From the NCBI RefSeq assembly GCF_023715785.1, contig NZ_JAMBOX010000011.1, positions 124,001 through 188,000 of the forward strand: 64,000 nucleotides of DNA. Direction: 5' to 3'. The stretch comes from Neobacillus niacini. Lineage in GTDB: Bacteria; Bacillota; Bacilli; Bacillales; Cytobacillaceae. The position numbers and the translations under genes are program-made. The notes under the pieces are model-generated. The model worked only from the letters and a program-made list of their open reading frames with translations. It ran no database searches and had not been told where the DNA came from. Positions 59,135 through 64,000 of this stretch are shown here, piece after piece (the first letter of the stretch is position 1; each line of letters starts with the position of its first letter).

Positions 59135-60730
59135 TCAATTCGGCATAACCACTTCAACCAAGACAATCTCTTCCTGGCGCTGGAGATTCTCTTTAAGTAC
59201 GACTCCAAATTCCTCTATGGTCATAACCTTTTTTCCCTTAATGCCAAAGCTTTCAGCCAGTTTGACAAAATCAGGGTTTTGGTAAGTGACACCGAAGTTA
59301 TCTCCAAACCGTTTGTTCATTTGCTGAACCTCAAGCTTTAACATCGAATCATTCAAGACAATGATCATAAAAGAAAGCCCGTGCCTATTGGCTGTCTCAA
59401 GCTCCGCAATATTCATGACGGCGCCGCCATCACCAGTAATACAGATAACCGGATCATTAGGACAAGCCAGTTTGGCGCCAATCGAACCTGGAAGGGCAAT
59501 TCCCATCGAAGCCAGCCCGTTTGAAATGATGACTCTATTTGGTTGTTTTGGCTGATAGGTCCGGGCAATCGAAACCTTATGAGCGCCGACATCTGAAATC
59601 ACAATTGTATTCTCAGCTGCCACGGCTTCAATACAATGCAGAATTTGCTCGATGGTCAATGGGGTGCCACTTGGTTTGAACTGACCATCGTTAATTTGAT
59701 GGGCAGTCATAATTTTTTCCTTGAGATTACCGGCAGGGACCCAGGATTTTGGTGGGAGCACAAGTTGATTAAGGGACTGGAGTGTCTTCTTGATATTCCC
59801 GACACATTCGATTTCGACCGGGTAATATTCATTGACTTCCGCAGGTAACGTGTCAATATGCAAAACGGGAATCTTACTTTCGTTCCAATTTTTCGTAGGA
59901 GTTTCCACCAAATCCAAGCCAATGCATATGATCAAATCACTTTCCCTGATTCCTGCAATCACCTCGTCCTTTTCAGCGAATCCAAAAGTAAAATAATTGC
60001 AAGGGTGTTCTTTTGGCAGTATCCCTTTTGACATAAAACTGTGCGTAACAGGCGCTTGCAATGTGTTAATCAAGGCTTGCAGCTCCTGGGTTGCATCCTG
60101 TCTTATCACACCATTTCCGACCAGAAAAAATGGTTTCCTGCTGTTTTGGATGAGGGTACGGGCCGCCTCAATCGTTTCCACTGCAGGGACTGTTTCGGGC
60201 AAAGGCTGAACTGGTAGCGGTTTGGCAGAAATCTGTTGCGTTAAAAAATTCTCCGGCAGAACAACCGCCACCGCACCTGGTTTTTCCATCGTCGCCAGTC
60301 GAAACGCTTTCCGAATGGTAGCAGGAACAGTTTGTGACTCCATGATCTGATTGCTCCATTTTGTCACTGGTTCCGTTAGGGTAACGATGTCCAGATATTG
60401 ATGTGATTCTGGATGATTCCGGGCCACACCCGCCTGGCCAATGAGTGCAACCAGAGGGGAATGATCAAGCTGGGCGCTGGCGATGCCTGTCAAAAGGTTG
60501 GTAGCCCCGGGGCCTAAAGTGGAAAAGCAAACACCCGCTTTGCCTGATAATCTTCCGTACACATCCGCCATGAAAGCCGCCCCTTGCTCATGCCGTACAT
60601 TCACAAATTGAATTTGGGTAGATTTGGATAAAGAATCAGCGAGATCAATCGTCTCCTTGCCAACAATCCCAAAAATATATTCCACCATTTCGGTTTCTAA
60701 ACAGCTGATGATGATATCAGATACTTTCAT
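59135..60730 (-). CDS. Thiamine-diphosphate enzyme, acetolactate synthase-like
   Basis: A 531-residue ThDP enzyme. The catalytic glutamate lies in NVRHEQGAAFMAD; the FAD/PYR-side GPGATNLLTGIASAQLDHSP and the ThDP/Mg motif GDGGAVMNIAELETA with NDS are present. It resembles large (catalytic) acetolactate synthases, especially the AlsS type. No small regulatory subunit or ilv genes are adjacent, so a catabolic (acetoin) enzyme or a related decarboxylase is likelier than an amino-acid biosynthetic one. AGGAGG precedes ATG 60730. Confidence 0.88.
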   Translation of the reverse strand: MKVSDIIISCLETEMVEYIFGIVGKETIDLADSLSKSTQIQFVNVRHEQGAAFMADVYGRLSGKAGVCFSTLGPGATNLLTGIASAQLDHSPLVALIGQAGVARNHPESHQYLDIVTLTEPVTKWSNQIMESQTVPATIRKAFRLATMEKPGAVAVVLPENFLTQQISAKPLPVQPLPETVPAVETIEAARTLIQNSRKPFFLVGNGVIRQDATQELQALINTLQAPVTHSFMSKGILPKEHPCNYFTFGFAEKDEVIAGIRESDLIICIGLDLVETPTKNWNESKIPVLHIDTLPAEVNEYYPVEIECVGNIKKTLQSLNQLVLPPKSWVPAGNLKEKIMTAHQINDGQFKPSGTPLTIEQILHCIEAVAAENTIVISDVGAHKVSIARTYQPKQPNRVIISNGLASMGIALPGSIGAKLACPNDPVICITGDGGAVMNIAELETANRHGLSFMIIVLNDSMLKLEVQQMNKRFGDNFGVTYQNPDFVKLAESFGIKGKKVMTIEEFGVVLKENLQRQEEIVLVEVVMPN

Positions 60731-60822
60731 AATTCCTCCTTAAACAACGTGATTTATCCAAAGTCTACCCAGAATTAACCATAAATTATCACAAAAATAG
60801 CCTCCATACGAAAGGAGGCAAC

Positions 60823-61647
60823 TTAGTTCTTCACTTCATCAAGCATCTGCCTGATATAGAACGACGGTACGGCAGCACCGATAATTTCTTTGGTTTCGAC
60901 TTCCGGGTTTTGCAAGGTGGCAAAAATGACGCCAATCACTTGTCCTTCCTGATTGATCACCGGACTTCCGCTGTTTCCTTTATAAATCGGGGCTTCAATC
61001 ATCAGGACGGGAACATCCCATCCAGATAACTGGACTGGGCTTTTCACCACGCCTTCATTGGCGATTTGCGAAAAGCCTAGCGGATTGCCGATAAAAAGAA
61101 TGTTCTCGCTTTTCCATATTTCCCAATCTTGTTCTGCGGCAAGCGGCAGAACGGGCAAGTTCTCTGCCTTTATGTCAACAATGGCAAGGTCAAGATCCGG
61201 CCGGGTGGCAATGACCTTACCTACGTAAGATTCGCCGTTACGGAAATAAACATTTACCCGGTTCGATTTTTCGACCACATGGTGGTTGGTGACGATTAAC
61301 CCATCAGGAGCGACGGTAAAACCAGTCCCCCTCACACCGTCCCACTCCAGCGAGACAACAGACTTTTTGTATTCTTTCACTTCCGGTTGCTTGGACAGTT
61401 GGTTAGACACTTTGACAAACCGAATCGCAGGCAGGTTAAATACATCGAACCACATGCCCAACGTGCTGATTAAAAGAGCAAACACAAGCAGTGAACTAAT
61501 TATTTTGGCAGCAACTTTTCTGCGTTTTTTACTTTTGGCCTTCTGTTTTTCCCATTCGATTATTTCTTCCTCGGTGAGTGATGCTTCCCACTCAGGCGGT
61601 TCCTGATTTACATCCTGGTTTTCCTTGTCCAACGCAATAGCCCCCAT
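60823..61647 (-). CDS. Membrane-anchored S1C trypsin-like protease (HtrA-type, no PDZ)
   Basis: A 274-residue protein. After an acidic cytosolic N terminus and a basic stretch (KQKAKSKKRRK), one membrane helix (IISSLLVFALLISTLGMW) anchors it. The protease domain has His in VTNHHVVEK, Asp in DLDLAIVDI and Ser in KGNSGSPVIN. It lacks the C-terminal PDZ domain of HtrA/DegP, so it is a short relative. It would cleave proteins outside the membrane. The gene is single, preceded by a 21-bp repeat array. Confidence 0.9.
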   Translation of the reverse strand: MGAIALDKENQDVNQEPPEWEASLTEEEIIEWEKQKAKSKKRRKVAAKIISSLLVFALLISTLGMWFDVFNLPAIRFVKVSNQLSKQPEVKEYKKSVVSLEWDGVRGTGFTVAPDGLIVTNHHVVEKSNRVNVYFRNGESYVGKVIATRPDLDLAIVDIKAENLPVLPLAAEQDWEIWKSENILFIGNPLGFSQIANEGVVKSPVQLSGWDVPVLMIEAPIYKGNSGSPVINQEGQVIGVIFATLQNPEVETKEIIGAAVPSFYIRQMLDEVKN

Positions 61648-61723
61648 AAATGGTGATGATAGTTTTATTATAGCGGTTTGGACGGGGGAGGGGATGATTT
61701 TTCAAGCAAATCTTCTAAGTTGA

Positions 61724-61835
61724 GAGTAAAAGATGCTTATCCAAGAGTAACAGATGACTATCCGAGAGAATAGGTTCCTTAACCGAGAGTAAAAGAAGCT
61801 TATCCGAGAGAAAAGTAGATTATTCAAGAGAAACC
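61724..61835. repeat. 21-bp tandem repeat array (five units and a partial)
   Basis: Units of GAGTAAAAGAAGCTTATCCGA type start at 61724, 61745, 61766, 61787, 61808 and 61828 (21,21,21,21,20 bases). On the opposite strand this is TTTACTCTCGGATAAG, the unit of the arrays at 1009 and 29498. The array lies between the protease and HAD phosphatase genes. Confidence 0.9.
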
Positions 61836-61943
61836 GTTTTGGTAGCCCTTATTTTTTCCTAAAAGAGTATCTAAAATTGTATAATACAATCAGAAATCAC
61901 TTTGTCAGTGTTGTCAAAGCTGAAATGGGAAGGCAGGAGCGAC

Positions 61944-62723
61944 ATGGAGAACAAGAGCGTAATATTTTTTGATATAGATGGGACTTTATTGGACGAGGAT
62001 AAAAAATTGCCAAGATCAACGAAAGAAGCTATTTTTACATTAAAAGAAAGGGGGCATGTTGTTGCCATTGCAACAGGACGTGCACCATTTATGTTTGAGG
62101 ACTTGCGCAAGGAATTGGCGATTGACACCTACATTGGCTATAACGGGCAGTACGTTGTGTTGGAAGGGGAAGTCCTATACACAAATCCTTTAAAAATCTC
62201 CTCTGTTGAAAAATTAACCAGCACAGCCTTGCAGCGAAATCATCCGGTCGTCTATATGGACCATGAAGATATGAAAGCTAATGTTCCGGAACACAAATAT
62301 ATAAAAGAAAGCTTTGAGTTTTTTAAATCAACCAGTTTGCCTACTTATGATCCGCATTATTATAAAGGGCGCGAATTATATCAAGCGCAGCTTTTTTGCG
62401 CAGAAGGGGAAGAGGAGCAATACGAGCAGGAGTTTCAAGACTTCGATTTTGTCAGATGGCATCCTGTGGCAATGGATGTCGTTCCAAAAGGTGGCTCCAA
62501 GGCCAAAGGAATCAGCGAGATTGCGAAAAAACTAGGGTTTTCTCAAGAGCATCTCTATGCCTTTGGCGATGGTTTAAATGATATTGAAATGCTTTCAATG
62601 GTGGAAAATAGTGTCGCCATGGGAAATGCCGACGAAAAAGTAAAGCAAGTAGCCAAATATGTGACAAAATCTGTTGAAGATCATGGCATTTTTCATGGCC
62701 TTCAAATGGTGGGTTTATTGTAG
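61944..62723 (+). CDS. HAD-superfamily phosphatase (Cof type)
   Basis: A 259-residue Cof-like HAD hydrolase. The nucleophile motif is FFDIDGTLLDED, motif II lies in VAIATGRAP, the lysine region is KGGSKAKGI and the acidic motif is FGDGLNDIEML. A type IIB cap domain fills residues about 85-185. Such enzymes dephosphorylate sugar phosphates, pyridoxal phosphate or flavin intermediates. ATG 61944 is preceded by GGCAGGAG. Confidence 0.92.
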   Translation: MENKSVIFFDIDGTLLDEDKKLPRSTKEAIFTLKERGHVVAIATGRAPFMFEDLRKELAIDTYIGYNGQYVVLEGEVLYTNPLKISSVEKLTSTALQRNHPVVYMDHEDMKANVPEHKYIKESFEFFKSTSLPTYDPHYYKGRELYQAQLFCAEGEEEQYEQEFQDFDFVRWHPVAMDVVPKGGSKAKGISEIAKKLGFSQEHLYAFGDGLNDIEMLSMVENSVAMGNADEKVKQVAKYVTKSVEDHGIFHGLQMVGLL

Positions 62724-62826
62724 CCTAAGCAGGCCTCAGTTATTTTTAAAAATGCATACAAAGGGCATTGGGGGATAGATTTTCCCTAAACCTTAACCAA
62801 TCTGGCTTGTCGTAAGGGTGATATTA

Positions 62827-63042
62827 TTGAAAAATACAAAATTACGATTGATATGGATCCTTCCTAATGTATTTTGTTATTTAGTGTTAATCGGCTTTTC
62901 AGCTTTTGTATTTGTAAATGCTGATGGTTTAAGAGAAATAAATAGATTATTGATATGGGTAATAACGATGATTATTCTATTCTTGGTGTCAATTTTCGGT
63001 AGTTTTCGAATATGGGGATGGATAAAAGAAGGAAAAATGTAA
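62827..63042 (+). CDS. Small two-helix membrane protein (71 aa)
   Basis: A 71-residue protein with two hydrophobic helices (LIWILPNVFCYLVLIGFSAFVF and LLIWVITMIILFLVSIFGSF) joined by a short polar loop, and a basic end. No family recognised. TTG 62827 has AAGGGTGAT upstream; the frame extends nine bases more without a better start. Confidence 0.6.
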   Translation: MKNTKLRLIWILPNVFCYLVLIGFSAFVFVNADGLREINRLLIWVITMIILFLVSIFGSFRIWGWIKEGKM

Positions 63043-63177
63043 TGAATCCTTATTGAACGGGGGCCCTACCTCAAGAAGAAAGTATGGCTTTTCTTATTGA
63101 AGTAAAGTGCAGGTTAGTAAAACAAGGGTTTGAAGGAATAAATGATATCATTTCTACAAGGAGCGAGTGCTAAAAAT

Positions 63178-63564
63178 ATGAAATTAAAAATTTTAGATTC
63201 AACTTTTTCTGTTGTGAAATTTCCACCAACTGACACAATACCATTGTGGGCAATAAACTCCGATGTATTTTCTATTACCCGAACAGATGAAGAACTGTCC
63301 ATCGTGTGTCCTTCCGAATGTTTATCGATGAATGAAGTATTTAAGGATGTTGAAAACGATTGGAAGTGTATAAAAGTAGAGGGGGTTTTAGACTTTAGCT
63401 TAACTGGAATATTAGCTTCATTAGCGAATCCGTTAGCCGAAAACAAAATCAGTATTTTTGCTATTTCAACCTTTAATACGGATTACCTGCTCATTAAAAG
63501 CCATTCAATTGAGAAGGCAAAAGTCGTATTAGAGAATGAAGGTCACACTTTTAACAATATTTAA
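63178..63564 (+). CDS. ACT-domain protein (CASTOR-like ACT_7)
   Basis: A 128-residue protein with two ACT-like halves. KLKILDSTFSVVKFPPTDTIP, VFSITRTDEELSIVCPSE and the second half (DFSLTGILASLANPLAENKISIFAIST, given here by its ends) follow the pattern of stand-alone ACT proteins that bind amino acids. ATG 63178 begins the conserved part; ATG 63142, preceded by GAAGGA, would add twelve residues. The effector or partner is unknown. Confidence 0.82.
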   Translation: MKLKILDSTFSVVKFPPTDTIPLWAINSDVFSITRTDEELSIVCPSECLSMNEVFKDVENDWKCIKVEGVLDFSLTGILASLANPLAENKISIFAISTFNTDYLLIKSHSIEKAKVVLENEGHTFNNI

Positions 63565-63584
63565 AAAAGGTTATTGCACTACCG

Positions 63585-63674
63585 GGGGCGATTGCTGAAT
63601 AGGGGGGATCGCCCCTTACTTACCAGTAACGCACATTCGCAAAAAGGCTTAGTCAATTTGACCGAGCTTTTTTG
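63585..63674 (+). terminator. Two consecutive hairpins after the ACT-domain gene
   Basis: GGGGCGAT (63585-63592) / ATCGCCCC (63608-63615), then an imperfect AAAAAGGCT...GTCAA / TTGAC...AGCTTTTTT hairpin at 63641-63674. The second has the T-run expected of a terminator. Confidence 0.65.
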
Positions 63675-63805
63675 TTTTTATAGAAAAAATTAAACTGGAC
63701 TGAGACCAGTTCCGCTAAATAAACAATCTTTAATAAAAATTACTTTTCTACTTCAACGAAAGGCTGCTTTCATACAAAATCTAGTTGTCGTTACGGAAGT
63801 CTAGT

Positions 63806-63946
63806 TTAATAAGGGTATTTTAAACTATACTCGTTTATATTTCGATAGGTAATAGCAGCTGGTGGTATCGGTGATGGGGGAATAAACGGAACGACAAATG
63901 GTTTATACCATGGATTGTAGTGATGCAAATATATGTAGTAAATCAT
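63806..63946 (-). CDS. Small Pro/Tyr-rich protein (46 aa)
   Basis: A 46-residue protein rich in Tyr, Pro and Ile (YYIYLHHYNPWYKP, PFIPPSPIPP). GAGAGGATG lies about seven bases before ATG 63946. It resembles the small protein at 10717 in composition, not clearly in sequence. Such proteins are common in spore coats, but the assignment is a guess. Confidence 0.5.
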   Translation of the reverse strand: MIYYIYLHHYNPWYKPFVVPFIPPSPIPPAAITYRNINEYSLKYPY

Positions 63947-64000
63947 TAATATCATCCTCTCATTCAAAGTTACAGTAAATTATGAGTGTCCATCTAAATA

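Noticed and set aside
1-64000. tRNA, rRNA and riboswitch genes
   Set aside because: I looked for cloverleaf, 16S/23S and common riboswitch landmarks while reading and saw none; a covariance-model scan would be needed to exclude divergent ones.

Overview
The window is chromosomal DNA from an aerobic or facultative, endospore-forming member of the Bacillaceae (Bacillus/Neobacillus/Mesobacillus type). This rests on a complete gerA-type germinant receptor operon, a gamma-type SASP-like gene, YtaF and Cse60-like sporulation proteins, SigG-like promoters, strong AGGAGG ribosome binding sites with many TTG/GTG starts, and Bacillus-type small proteins (DUF3231, DUF4256, YitT, SE1832). I see no rRNA or tRNA genes, no IS elements and no CRISPR array.

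Layout. 0-8.4 kb: a catabolic/uptake operon with aldehyde dehydrogenase (cut by the left edge), a tartrate/D-malate dehydrogenase-like enzyme, an SDR, a complete ECF transporter (two ATPases, EcfT and its own S component), a P1-family self-processing amidohydrolase and an M20 peptidase. 8.4-16.8 kb: small operons holding a PhoA-like phosphatase without a visible signal peptide, an HTH-DUF1232 regulator with a SEDS protein, TatA, YtaF, and two adjacent genes with in-frame TGA codons read here as selenoproteins (a peroxiredoxin and a GrdB-like protein). 16.8-20.6 kb: the germinant receptor operon. 20.9-28 kb: a sigma-54 activator followed by a consensus -24/-12 promoter and an operon of SDR, acyl-CoA ligase, MFS transporter and class IV PHA synthase (PhaR/PhaC). 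28.3-35.3 kb: peptidases, SASP and small proteins.

35.7-41.86 kb is an integrated element that splits an isochorismatase-family gene. It carries a decayed large serine recombinase at its right end and a cargo that looks defensive: a PIN_8-type nuclease with an unknown partner, a membrane-anchored protein, two unknown small proteins and an AbiV-type HEPN protein. The element is almost free of CG dinucleotides: reading every line I found four in about 6.15 kb, while the flanking DNA is rich in them. It also holds a 0.77-kb non-coding stretch with a G-quadruplex motif.

42-64 kb returns to ordinary accessory chromosome: CPBP protease, PadR/DUF2812, a LysR/EamA divergent pair, PAP2 with a glycosyltransferase, racemase-like, SET, HD, YitT, Crp and oxidoreductase genes, an acetolactate-synthase-like enzyme, a membrane-anchored trypsin-like protease, a HAD phosphatase and an ACT protein. 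Two intergenic repeat families recur: 21-bp tandem units at three loci and 52-bp hairpin units at two loci. Coordinates and starts were worked out by eye; family names come from recognised motifs, not from searches.
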